Origin: CAITWD01 sp963842065 | Lineage (GTDB): Bacteria > Actinomycetota > Thermoleophilia > Miltoncostaeales > Miltoncostaeaceae | Direction: 5' to 3' | Assembly: GCA_963842065.1 (NCBI GenBank) | Contig: CAWJEW010000002.1 | Location: 434,001-498,000, forward strand | Length of the DNA: 64,000 bases | Part shown: one piece after another, positions 37,191 to 45,737 of the stretch | How the letters are laid out: each line of letters begins with the position of its first letter | Numbering within the stretch: the first letter of the stretch is position 1 | The notes under the pieces: model-generated | Told to the model about the DNA's origin: nothing | Database searches by the model: none | What the model saw: only the letters and a program-made list of their open reading frames with translations | Translations under genes and position numbers: made by a program

Positions 37191-37486
37191 GCGCAGGTCC
37201 TGCTCCATTCGGGGGAACTGGCTGGGCGCGGGGTTGCCGGACGGGCGGCGCCCAACGGCCCGGATGCGCATCGACCGACGTTTCGTGAGGCGATCATCAC
37301 TGGAAATGATAGGACGCTAACGGTTCCCGCTGTGCGCTGGCCGTCCAGGTCATGTGTCATTTCCGGCGCGTTTGGCACCGCCCTCCGACGGAGGTGCGAC
37401 AATTCCCGCAACGCAGGAGCGACTGCCGCGACGCGAACCCGCGAGTGCCCGCGTGTGTGGGCACTTTGTCCCCGGAGGAGATCAGT

Positions 37487-39124
37487 TTGGGCACTCGAGA
37501 CGAAGGCGACGGTACGTCCCACGTCCCGCCAAAGCCACCACCGGCATCCGAGGACACGACCGCCGAACAGGTGACCGCAGCCAGCGGCCGCCGCGCGCGG
37601 ATGACCTCGGCCGAGGTCGGGTTCGCCTCTCCGGATGAGGTGCCGCCCAAGCGGCGTTCGGCCGTGTCGCTGGTCATGGCGACCCCCGAGCGCCGCCGGC
37701 GTCGGGCGGCAGTGCTGCCCCAGGTCCGGCACCTGACCCGCAAAGAGCGGGTGGCGACCGGCAAGGAGGCGCGCGGGCTCGTCCCGCGTTCCCGTCATGC
37801 GGAGCTCTATCTGGGCGCCGACCGCCCGGATCCGATCGCGCTGCTGCAGGAACAGGCCCGCACGCGCGTGCCGGAACTGGTGCCGATCCGCTATGGCCGG
37901 ATGCTCGAATCCGAGTTCGCCTTCTTCCGCGGGGCCGCGCTCGTGATGGCATCGGACCTCAGCCGGACCCCGGTCACGGGCATCCACGCCCAATTGTGCG
38001 GCGATGCGCACCTGTCCAATTTCGGCCTGTTCGCATCCCCCGAGCGCCGGGTCGTGTTCGACATCAACGACTTCGACGAGACGCTGCCGGGCCCATGGGA
38101 ATGGGATCTCAAGCGGCTCGCCGCCAGCTTCGAGATCGCCGGGCGGGAGAACGGGCTGCCCGCCCGCACGCGCAGGCCGATCGTCGCGCGCGCGGTCGCC
38201 GCCTACCGCGAGGCGATGACCATGTTCGCGACCCACACGAACCTGACGGTCTGGTACGAGCAGCTCGATGCCGTGCGATTTATCGAAGACGCGCGTACGC
38301 GCGTGCAGCGACGCCTGCGCGACCATGTGATCGCACCCGCCGAGCGCTCAATCGCCAAGGCGCGCACACGCGACTCGATGCATGCCTTCGACAAGTTCAC
38401 CCAGATGGTCGACGGCGAGCCGCGCATCATCGCCGACCCGCCACTGGTGGTCCCGTACGCGGATCTCACCGAACTTGAGGACGAGGGCTCGTGGGCGCAC
38501 GAACAACTGCAGCTGTACCGGCGCTCGCTTCCCGCCGAGCGGCGGTACCTGCTCGAGCAGTACCGCTTCGTCGACCTCGCCCGCAAGGTGGTCGGGGTGG
38601 GAAGCGTGGGCACCCGCTGCTACATCGTGTTGATGCTCGGCGTCGACGAGCGCGATCCGCTGTTTCTGCAGATGAAGGAGGCCCAACCGTCGGTCCTCGA
38701 GCGCTTCCTGGGCAAGAGCGAGTTCAGCAACCACGGCGAGCGCGTGGTCACCGGGCAGCGCACCATCCAGGCCGCCAGCGACATCTTCCTGGGCTGGCAG
38801 CGCGTGGAGGACAGCCTCGACGGGGCCACCCACGACTTCTATTGGCGCCAACTGCGCGACTGGAAGGGCTCGGTCGACCTCGACGGGATGCACCCGGGCA
38901 TGCTGAGCGGGTACGCGGGGGTCTGTGGTTGGACGCTGGCGCGGGCGCACGCCCGCTCCGGGGACCGCGTGGCGATCGCGTCCTACCTGGGCAAGAGGCC
39001 CGTCGTGGATGAGGCCATCGCCGATTTTGCGGCGGCGTATGCGGATCTGAACGCGCGCGACTACCAGGGCCTCAAGGACGCGGTGGCCGACGGTCGCGTC
39101 ATCGCCGACACCGCCTTCACGTGA
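37487..39124 (+). CDS. DUF2252 family protein
   Basis: 545 aa. DUF2252 is distantly related to protein/aminoglycoside kinases: GIHAQLCGDAHLSNFGLF and RVVFDINDFDETLPGPWEWD resemble the catalytic HGD and metal DFG-like segments, followed by DLKRLAASFEIA. Its substrate is not known. The start is a TTG at 37487 with GGAGGAG six bases upstream; no better ATG exists near the N-terminus. The first ~80 residues are low-complexity and charged. It is followed by a zinc-ribbon peptide and the egt genes. Confidence 0.85.
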   Translation: MGTRDEGDGTSHVPPKPPPASEDTTAEQVTAASGRRARMTSAEVGFASPDEVPPKRRSAVSLVMATPERRRRRAAVLPQVRHLTRKERVATGKEARGLVPRSRHAELYLGADRPDPIALLQEQARTRVPELVPIRYGRMLESEFAFFRGAALVMASDLSRTPVTGIHAQLCGDAHLSNFGLFASPERRVVFDINDFDETLPGPWEWDLKRLAASFEIAGRENGLPARTRRPIVARAVAAYREAMTMFATHTNLTVWYEQLDAVRFIEDARTRVQRRLRDHVIAPAERSIAKARTRDSMHAFDKFTQMVDGEPRIIADPPLVVPYADLTELEDEGSWAHEQLQLYRRSLPAERRYLLEQYRFVDLARKVVGVGSVGTRCYIVLMLGVDERDPLFLQMKEAQPSVLERFLGKSEFSNHGERVVTGQRTIQAASDIFLGWQRVEDSLDGATHDFYWRQLRDWKGSVDLDGMHPGMLSGYAGVCGWTLARAHARSGDRVAIASYLGKRPVVDEAIADFAAAYADLNARDYQGLKDAVADGRVIADTAFT

Positions 39125-39180
39125 TCGCCGGCGGGAGCGTTCGGCCGCCGAGTTCGCGCGGCCGGTGTTAGGGTCAGCAC

Positions 39181-39366
39181 ATGGCCAGCGAGGAGACTGA
39201 ACCGACCCACCAGGCGCCCGACTGCCAGCGGTGCGGCACACGCACCTATCCGTCGACGCGCACCATGCGCACCTACGACATCTCCACCGGGCGCACGATT
39301 CCGCGCGATGAGGTGTACCCGGTGTGGCGCTGCCCGAGCTGCGGGCGGGAAGCACCCCGCACCTAG
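39181..39366 (+). CDS. Zinc-ribbon peptide (61 aa)
   Basis: Two CxxC pairs, CQRC and CPSC, are separated by ~34 residues and so should bind one zinc. Between them lies TRTYPSTRTMRTYDISTG, and the end is GREAPRT. No family name recalled. ATG at 39181 follows the DUF2252 gene by 56 bases on the same strand. Confidence 0.65.
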   Translation: MASEETEPTHQAPDCQRCGTRTYPSTRTMRTYDISTGRTIPRDEVYPVWRCPSCGREAPRT

Positions 39367-39705
39367 ACCCTCGCTGGAGGGCGCGGTCGGATACCGACGG
39401 GCCGGCGAGGATGATCCCGCGTGCCGGCCCGCCGCGCTCGGCCCGTGGGCAGCGGCGTACGCCGCGTGATGCCGACGCCGCCGCGGTCGCCGAATTGGTG
39501 CGGGTCGTGGACGTGAACCACGCGCAGATCAACGCCGGGCTCAATCGGGTGGTCGGGATCCAGATCGTCCGGGCGGCGACCATCGACGAACTGGCGGGCC
39601 GCCGCGCCGCGACGGCGCCCTGGCTGGCGTGTTCGGCACGGTCGCGCCGACGCGCGGTGCGGGTCGGGGTCGACGCGGGCGATATGACCAGTACGATTCC
39701 GGGGT
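39367..39705. other. Gap upstream of egtB, nothing recognised
   Basis: Open frames on both strands only; no domain seen. It should contain the egtBCD promoter. Confidence 0.4.
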
Positions 39706-40974
39706 GTGAGCGTCGATGGTCCCCCCCAGACAGCGATTGCCGAACGGTTGGCCTCCGTGCGTCGCTGCACCGAGGCGATCGTCACAGGGCTGAGCGACGA
39801 CGTGTTGCAGCACGCGCCCCGGTCGTTTGTGAGCCCGCCCGTGTGGGACCTGGGACACATCGCGGCCTACGAGGAGCTTTGGGTCTGGTGCCGGGCCGGG
39901 GGCGGCTCGACGCTGTACCCGGACCTTCAGGCCGCCTACGACGCGTTTGAGACGCCGCGTCCGGTCCGCACGCAGATCCGGCTCTTGGATCCTGGCGAGG
40001 CCCGCCGCTATCTGGACCTGACGCGGGACCGCACCCTCGAGGTCCTCGCCGGAGCCCACGCGCCGAAGGACTCCGGGCTCCTGGAGGGCGGGTTTGTCTT
40101 CGACCTCGTGGCGGCGCACGAGGCCCAGCATGCCGAGACGATGCTGCAGGAGTTCGTGCTCGGCGCCGTGCCGATCGACTCCGTCGGCCTCGCGGCGCCC
40201 GCAGGACCGTCCGGGGCCTGCGACGCCCCGGAGCGGATTACGATCCCGGCAGGGACCGTCCGCGTCGGCGCGGATGGCGAGGACTTCGCGTACGACTGCG
40301 AGCGCCCGGCCCACCCACGCGCTCTCGGGCCTTTTGCGATCGCACGGGACCCGGTGACCTGCGGCCAGTTCATGGCGTTCATCGACGATGGCGGGTACAC
40401 ACGCGACGAGCTCTGGAGTCCGGCCGGACGCGCCTGGCGCCACGGGGAAGCGGTCCTCGCGCCGGCCTACTGGGAACCGGACGCCGACGGCGGGTGGACG
40501 ACGCGCACGCTGGCCGGGCGACGTGCTGTCGATCCGGCAGAGCCCGTGTGCCACGTCTCGTGGTACGAGGCCGATGCGTTCGCGCGCTGGGCGGGCGGCC
40601 GGCTTCCGACCGAGGCCGAGTGGGAGCGGGCGGCGGTCGGGGCCGACCGGGATGCCGAGGTGTGCAACCTCGGTGTCCGGTTCGGAGCGCCGCTCGCGGC
40701 CGGGACGATGGCGGGGGCGAGCGAGGTCGGCTGCCGCGCCATGATCGGCGACGTCTGGGAGTGGACCGCCACCGAGTTCGATGGCTACCCGGGGTTCCGC
40801 GCGTATCCCTACCGCGAGTACGCCGAGGTGTTTTTCGGGCAGGGGTATCGTGTCCTGCGCGGGGGCTCGTGGGCGACTCAGCCGCACGTCGCGTCCACGA
40901 CCTTCCGCAACTGGGACCTCCCGCAGCGGCGACAGATCTTCGCCGGCCTGCGGCTGGCCTGGGATCTCGACTGA
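39706..40974 (+). CDS. egtB: Ergothioneine biosynthesis sulfoxide synthase
   Basis: The 422-aa non-heme iron enzyme couples trimethylhistidine (hercynine) with gamma-glutamylcysteine and O2. The N-terminal DinB-like domain supplies the iron ligands: H51 in WDLGHIAAYEE, and H138 and H142 in HEAQHAET. The C-terminal FGE-sulfatase fold carries PVTCGQFMAFIDDGGY, RLPTEAEWERAAV, GDVWEWTATEFDGYPGF and VLRGGSWAT. The start is a GTG at 39706. It is first in egtB-egtC-egtD; egtA and egtE are not in the window. Confidence 0.93.
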   Translation: MSVDGPPQTAIAERLASVRRCTEAIVTGLSDDVLQHAPRSFVSPPVWDLGHIAAYEELWVWCRAGGGSTLYPDLQAAYDAFETPRPVRTQIRLLDPGEARRYLDLTRDRTLEVLAGAHAPKDSGLLEGGFVFDLVAAHEAQHAETMLQEFVLGAVPIDSVGLAAPAGPSGACDAPERITIPAGTVRVGADGEDFAYDCERPAHPRALGPFAIARDPVTCGQFMAFIDDGGYTRDELWSPAGRAWRHGEAVLAPAYWEPDADGGWTTRTLAGRRAVDPAEPVCHVSWYEADAFARWAGGRLPTEAEWERAAVGADRDAEVCNLGVRFGAPLAAGTMAGASEVGCRAMIGDVWEWTATEFDGYPGFRAYPYREYAEVFFGQGYRVLRGGSWATQPHVASTTFRNWDLPQRRQIFAGLRLAWDLD

Positions 40975-40993
40975 TCGCGGCGGGGCGGACGCC

Positions 40994-41749
40994 GTGTGCC
41001 GACACCTGGCCTGGCTTGGGGATCCGCGTCCGCTGGCGGATTTCCTCACGCAACCGTCGCATTCGCTGCTCGTGCAGAGCTATGCGGCCCGCCAATTGCT
41101 GCGCGGCAGCGTCTGCGCCGACGGCTTCGGGGTCGGGTGGTACCCCCATGACGGCGCGACCCCGGCGCGCTACCGGCGTCCGGAGCCAATCTGGGCGGAC
41201 CCGGATCTCGGGCGATTTGCCGAGGCCGTGCGTTCCCGGTCGATCGTCGCGGCGGTCCGCAACGCGACCCCGGGTATCCCGGGCGGCGTTGCCAGCACCC
41301 AACCGGTCGCCGCGGCGGGCTTGCTGGCGTCGCACAACGGGTATGTCGCCGACTTCCACCGGCACGCGCGGCGTCTGCGCGACGGGCTGTCGGAGGACCT
41401 GTACCGGGTGCTCACGGGAGAGAGCGATTCCGAGACAGTGCTGTTGCTGGTGGTCGAGCATGTCCGGCGCGAGGGCGACCTCGCCGCGGGGCTTGAGGCC
41501 GCAGTCGATCATGTGCTGCGCGTCGCACCGGGTTCGGCACTCGGGGTCGTGATCACCGACGGCAGCCAGCTCGTCGCCGCGCGGATGGCCGACGCGCAGC
41601 CCTGCGACAGCCTGTATGTGCGTCGGCAGGCCGACGGGGTCGTCGTGGCGTCCGAGCCCCTCGACGCCGCCGGTGACTGGAACCCGCTGCCCGAGTATGC
41701 GGTGACCCGCATCGCGGGGCCGGCCCTCGCGCTCGACGGGGCCGCCTGA
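40994..41749 (+). CDS. egtC: Ergothioneine biosynthesis amidohydrolase
   Basis: The 251-aa class II glutamine-amidotransferase fold protein removes glutamate from gamma-glutamyl-hercynylcysteine sulfoxide. The Ntn nucleophile is Cys2 in (M)CRHLAWLGDPR, exposed after loss of the initiator residue. FGVGWYPHD, NATPGIPGGVASTQP and LLASHNGYVADF are typical of the fold. The GTG at 40994 gives this N-terminus exactly; a longer upstream frame overlaps egtB and would bury Cys2. Its stop overlaps the egtD start (TGATG). Confidence 0.92.
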   Translation: MCRHLAWLGDPRPLADFLTQPSHSLLVQSYAARQLLRGSVCADGFGVGWYPHDGATPARYRRPEPIWADPDLGRFAEAVRSRSIVAAVRNATPGIPGGVASTQPVAAAGLLASHNGYVADFHRHARRLRDGLSEDLYRVLTGESDSETVLLLVVEHVRREGDLAAGLEAAVDHVLRVAPGSALGVVITDGSQLVAARMADAQPCDSLYVRRQADGVVVASEPLDAAGDWNPLPEYAVTRIAGPALALDGAA

Positions 41750-42750
41750 TGGCGACCGGCGCACCGTTCACGATCGATGTGCACCTGGACGCCGACGGGC
41801 GCCGCGACCGGCTCGCCGACGAGCTGTGGCAGGGCTTGGTGCGGCCGCCACGCTCGATTCAGCCCAAGCATCTGTACGACGCGACCGGATGTGCGCTCTA
41901 CGAGCGGATCACCGAGCTCGATGAGTACTACCAGGCGCGCACCGAGATGCAGATCTTGGCGCGGGAGGTCGACGGCATCATGGACCGTCACCGGCCGACC
42001 GAACTCGTGGAGCTCGGCTCAGGCTCGTCACGCAAGACGCGCGCGCTACTCGATGCGCTGCACCGCGACGGCGACAGCTATCGCTACGTCCCCTTCGACG
42101 TCTCGGCGCAGGCCCTGCAGGAGGCGGCGACCTCGCTGTCGGCCGCCTACCCGGATCTGGAGATCCACGCCATCGCGGGCGACTTTGAGCACCATCTCCA
42201 GGAGGTCCCGCGCCCCGCGCCCGACGCGGTCCGGATGGTCGCCTTCCTGGGCGGCACGATCGGCAACGTCCTGCCGGGCCAGCGCCCCGCGTTCCTGCGC
42301 GACGTCCGCGCCCTGTTGGGACCCTCCGACGTCCTGCTGATGGGGGTCGATCTGGACACCGACCCCGAACGGACGCGTCGCGCCTACGACGATACGGCGG
42401 GCGTCACGGCGGAGTTCAACCGCAACGTGCTGCGCGTGCTCAATCGCGAGCTCGATGCCGACTTCGCACCCGAGCAATTTGTCCACCGCGCCGTGTGGCG
42501 GGCCCCGGAGCGTCGTGTCGAGATGCGCCTGAAGGCGTCGCGACAGATGCGGGTGCGGTTCGGTCAGCTTGCGACCGAGATCGAGATCGCCGACGGCGAG
42601 GAGATCCTCACCGAGATCTGCTGCAAGTTCAACGAGCCCTTCCTGCGCGAGGTCTACGCGGGGGTCGGCCTTGACCTGATCGAGTGGCACACCGATCCCG
42701 GCGCGCGGTTTGCGGTGACGCTCGCGCGCCGTGCCGGCCGGCGGGGCTGA
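41749..42750 (+). CDS. egtD: L-histidine N-alpha-methyltransferase
   Basis: The 333-aa SAM-dependent enzyme trimethylates histidine to hercynine. PPRSIQPKHLYDATGCALYE near residue 33, TELVELGSGSSRKTRALLDA (SAM loop), FLGGTIGNVLPG and FNRNVLRVLNRELDADF match the EgtD/DUF2260 family. The ATG overlaps the egtC stop by one base. It is the last gene of egtBCD; 142 bases follow before the oxidoreductase operon. Confidence 0.93.
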   Translation: MATGAPFTIDVHLDADGRRDRLADELWQGLVRPPRSIQPKHLYDATGCALYERITELDEYYQARTEMQILAREVDGIMDRHRPTELVELGSGSSRKTRALLDALHRDGDSYRYVPFDVSAQALQEAATSLSAAYPDLEIHAIAGDFEHHLQEVPRPAPDAVRMVAFLGGTIGNVLPGQRPAFLRDVRALLGPSDVLLMGVDLDTDPERTRRAYDDTAGVTAEFNRNVLRVLNRELDADFAPEQFVHRAVWRAPERRVEMRLKASRQMRVRFGQLATEIEIADGEEILTEICCKFNEPFLREVYAGVGLDLIEWHTDPGARFAVTLARRAGRRG

Positions 42751-42892
42751 CCCGGAGGGTCCCGGCCCACCCGCGCGATGACGCCGCCGGCTTCCGACCG
42801 TTCGTCCGCGGCAGGATCCGCCCGTCACCGGTCGGGCAGTACGTGAAAGCCCTGATGGCAGCGGACGATCGCGGCACGACACTGGGTGCACG

Positions 42893-43483
42893 ATGATCCA
42901 GATCCGCATCCATGGCCGGGGCGGCCAAGGCGTCGTCACCGCCGCGGAGATGCTGTCGGTGGCGGCGTTCGAGGAGGGGCGATACGCGCAAGCGTTCCCC
43001 AGCTTTGGATCGGAGCGGACCGGCGCGCCGGTCGTCGCGTTCTGTCGCATCGACGACCGCGAGATCCGCACGCGCGAACCCATCGTCGATCCCGACATGC
43101 TGATCGTCCAGGATGCCACGCTGGTGCACCAGGTGGATCTGTTCGCCGGGCTGCGCCCCGACGGGTACATCCTGATCAACTCCGCGCGCAGCTTCGATGA
43201 GCTGGGGCTCGGGGATCTTGCACGCCGCTTTCGTCATGAGCGAATGCTGACCGTTCCCGCGACGGAGCTGGCCCTGCGGTGTATCGGGGTGCCGATCCCC
43301 AACACGGTGCTGCTCGGCGGGCTGTGCGCGTTCAGCGGGATCATCTCCATGGACTCGCTGGCGGCGGCGGTGCGGGCCCGCTTTCCGGGCCCGCAGGCCG
43401 AGGCGAACATCGCCGCGGCGCGGGAAGCCGTCGCCTGGGTGACCGCCGAACTCGAGGAGCTCGCGCATGCGTCGGCAGATTGA
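42893..43483 (+). CDS. 2-oxoacid:ferredoxin oxidoreductase gamma subunit
   Basis: The 196-aa protein is PorC/VorC-like: IQIRIHGRGGQGVVTAAEML at the start (nucleotide-binding loop of the gamma domain), PSFGSERTGAPVVAFCRI, and IPIPNT-type segment VPIPNTVLLGGLCAFSG. It combines with the alpha and beta subunits encoded next to decarboxylate pyruvate or another 2-oxoacid to acyl-CoA. The end overlaps the alpha gene by 17 bases. ATG at 42893. Confidence 0.88.
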   Translation: MIQIRIHGRGGQGVVTAAEMLSVAAFEEGRYAQAFPSFGSERTGAPVVAFCRIDDREIRTREPIVDPDMLIVQDATLVHQVDLFAGLRPDGYILINSARSFDELGLGDLARRFRHERMLTVPATELALRCIGVPIPNTVLLGGLCAFSGIISMDSLAAAVRARFPGPQAEANIAAAREAVAWVTAELEELAHASAD

Positions 43484-44720
43484 GGGCGCCCGCGGCGTCG
43501 CCGAGGCGGTGGCCGCGTGCCGTCCGCAGGTGATCTGCGCCTACCCCATCACGCCGCAGACGCACATCGTCGAGAACCTGAGCGCGATGGTCGCCGCCGG
43601 CGACCTTGCGCCGTGCGAGTTCATCAACGTGGAGTCGGAGTTCGCGGCAATGTCGGTGGCCATCGGGGCCTCGGCGACCGGCGGCCGCGCCTACACGGCG
43701 ACCGCCAGTCAGGGCCTGCTGTTCATGTCCGAGGCGCTGTACAACGCGTCCGGTCTCGGATTGCCGATTGTCATGACCGTCGCCAACCGGGCGATCGGGG
43801 CGCCGATCAACATCTGGAACGACCACTCCGACGCGATGTCGCAGCGCGATTCTGGGTGGATTCAGCTCTATGCGGAGACCAACCAGGAAGCAATCGACCT
43901 CCACGTGCAGGCGTTTCGACTGGCCGAGGAGCTCTCGGTGCCGGTGATGGTCTGTATGGACGGCTTCGTCCTGACGCACGCGATGGAGCCGTTGGAGGTG
44001 CCGGAGCAGGTGGCCGTCGACGCCTTCCTGCCGCCGTTTGTGCCGCGCCAGCGGCTGGACCCCGATGACCCCGTGAGCATCGGCGCCATGGTCGGCCCAG
44101 AGGCCTTCACCGAGGTGCGGTACCTGGCATTCCACCGCCAGCGCGAGGCGCTGGAGCGGATCCCCGCGATCGCCGCAGCGTTTCGTGCCGCGTTCGGGCG
44201 CCCGTCGGGCGGCCTGCTGCACCGGTATCGCTGCGATGATGCCGAGACGATCGTGCTCGCGCTCGGGTCGGTGCTCGGGACCCTGAAGGATGCGGTCGAC
44301 GGACTGCGCGAGGACGGCATCGCCGTCGGCGTGGTCGGGCTCACCTCGTTTCGCCCGTTCCCGGCCGCCGCCGTGCGCGAGGCGCTCGGGAGTGCCCTGC
44401 GGGTGATCGTCCTGGAGCGCGCGTTCTCGGTCGGTGCCGGCGGAATCGTCTCGGACAACGTGCACATGGCACTCGCCGGGTCCGCTGCGCGGTGCCACAC
44501 CGTCATTGCTGGTCTGGGCGGCCGGCCGGTCACCCGGGCCTCGCTGTCGGACATGATCACCGACGCCATCGCCGACCGATTGGAGCCGCTGGAGTTTCTC
44601 GATCTTGACCGCGCACTGGTCGAGCGTGAGCTCGCACGGGCGCGCGCCAACCCGCGGTCGGGTCCGGCGGCAGAGAACATCCTGCGCGACGTCGGCATCG
44701 TCGGCGCGCGGCCGCACTGA
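43467..44720 (+). CDS. 2-oxoacid:ferredoxin oxidoreductase alpha subunit
   Basis: The 417-aa PorA-like subunit has the pyrimidine-binding domain of TPP enzymes: ICAYPITPQTHIVENLSAMV, FINVESEFAAMSVAIGASAT, GRAYTATASQGLLFMSEALY and MDGFVLTHAMEPLE. The C-terminal domain begins near IVLALGSVLGT. The substrate could be pyruvate or a branched 2-oxoacid. ATG at 43467 inside the end of the gamma gene; the beta gene starts 10 bases after its stop. Confidence 0.9.
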   Translation: MRRQIEGARGVAEAVAACRPQVICAYPITPQTHIVENLSAMVAAGDLAPCEFINVESEFAAMSVAIGASATGGRAYTATASQGLLFMSEALYNASGLGLPIVMTVANRAIGAPINIWNDHSDAMSQRDSGWIQLYAETNQEAIDLHVQAFRLAEELSVPVMVCMDGFVLTHAMEPLEVPEQVAVDAFLPPFVPRQRLDPDDPVSIGAMVGPEAFTEVRYLAFHRQREALERIPAIAAAFRAAFGRPSGGLLHRYRCDDAETIVLALGSVLGTLKDAVDGLREDGIAVGVVGLTSFRPFPAAAVREALGSALRVIVLERAFSVGAGGIVSDNVHMALAGSAARCHTVIAGLGGRPVTRASLSDMITDAIADRLEPLEFLDLDRALVERELARARANPRSGPAAENILRDVGIVGARPH

Positions 44721-44729
44721 GAGGTGACG

Positions 44730-45737
44730 ATGGGCACCCAGGAGATTCGCTATTTCCAGGTCGGCAGCTTCGCCGTCGGCAATCGTCTGCTCGACCCGGC
44801 GCAGCGCACCGTCCAGTCCGACGCCGAGCGTGCCAACGCGCTGACGTGCGGGCATCGGGCCTGCCAGGGCTGCGGGGAGGCGCTCGGGGCGCGGTATGTC
44901 GTCGACGCGGCCCTTCGTGCCACGGGCGGCCGACTCGTCGCGGTCAACGCGACCGGGTGCCTGGAGGTGTTCTCGACCCCGTACCCGGAGACCTCGTGGC
45001 AGATGGCCTGGCTGCACTCGCTGTTCGGCAACGCTCCGGCGGTGGCGACCGGTGTCGCGGCGGCCCTGCGGGCGAGGGGCCTCGATGACATCCGCGTTCT
45101 TGCCCAGGGCGGGGACGGGGGCACCGTCGACATCGGGTTCGGTTGCCTATCGGGCATGTTCGAGCGCGACGACGATGTGCTGTATGTCTGCTACGACAAT
45201 CAGGGCTACATGAACACGGGCGTCCAGCGTTCCAGCGCAACCCCGCCGGCCGCGCGCACCGCCACCACGCAGGCGGTCGGGACCCGCGCCGGGCAACCGT
45301 TCGGGCAGGGCAAGGACGTTCCGCGCATCGCCATGGCGCACGGGCTCGGCTACGTGGCGACCGCGACGGTCGCGGACCTGCGCGACCTGGAGGCCAAGGT
45401 CGAGCGGGCGATGCAGCTGCGCGGCGCCCGATATCTGCACGTGCTGGTGCCGTGCCCGCTCGGATGGGGCAGCCCTGCCGGCCTGACCGTGCGCATCGCG
45501 CGCCTGGCCACCCAGACGGGTCTGTTTCCGGTCTTCGAGGCGCGCGACGGGCGAGGTCACCGAGGTGACGCGAGATCCGCGGTCAGCTCCGGTCGAGGAG
45601 TACCTGCGCCCCCAGAAGCGCTTCGCGCATTTGTTCACGCCACCCGTCGGGTCCGGAGACCATCGCGCGCCTGCAGGCGCTCGCCGACCGCAACATCGCC
45701 CGCTACGGCCTGCGTGCCCGCAGACCAGGAGGACTGA
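44730..45737 (+). CDS. 2-oxoacid:ferredoxin oxidoreductase beta subunit, C-terminus frameshifted
   Basis: The TPP-binding subunit: CGHRACQGCGE (cluster ligands), then GGDGGTVDIGFG and CYDNQGYMNTG (TPP/Mg GDG...N motif). To about residue 270 the frame is normal. After FEARDG the expected sequence continues one frame over (EVTEVTRDP, SAPVEEYLRPQKRFAHLF), then one more frame over (TIARLQALADRNIARYGLRA), and the original frame resumes for ADQED and the stop, which overlaps the next start (TGATG). Three slips in the same sense within 170 bases suggest single-base errors. The ATG at 44730 has GAGAGG upstream. Confidence 0.85.
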   Translation: MGTQEIRYFQVGSFAVGNRLLDPAQRTVQSDAERANALTCGHRACQGCGEALGARYVVDAALRATGGRLVAVNATGCLEVFSTPYPETSWQMAWLHSLFGNAPAVATGVAAALRARGLDDIRVLAQGGDGGTVDIGFGCLSGMFERDDDVLYVCYDNQGYMNTGVQRSSATPPAARTATTQAVGTRAGQPFGQGKDVPRIAMAHGLGYVATATVADLRDLEAKVERAMQLRGARYLHVLVPCPLGWGSPAGLTVRIARLATQTGLFPVFEARDGRGHRGDARSAVSSGRGVPAPPEALRAFVHATRRVRRPSRACRRSPTATSPATACVPADQED

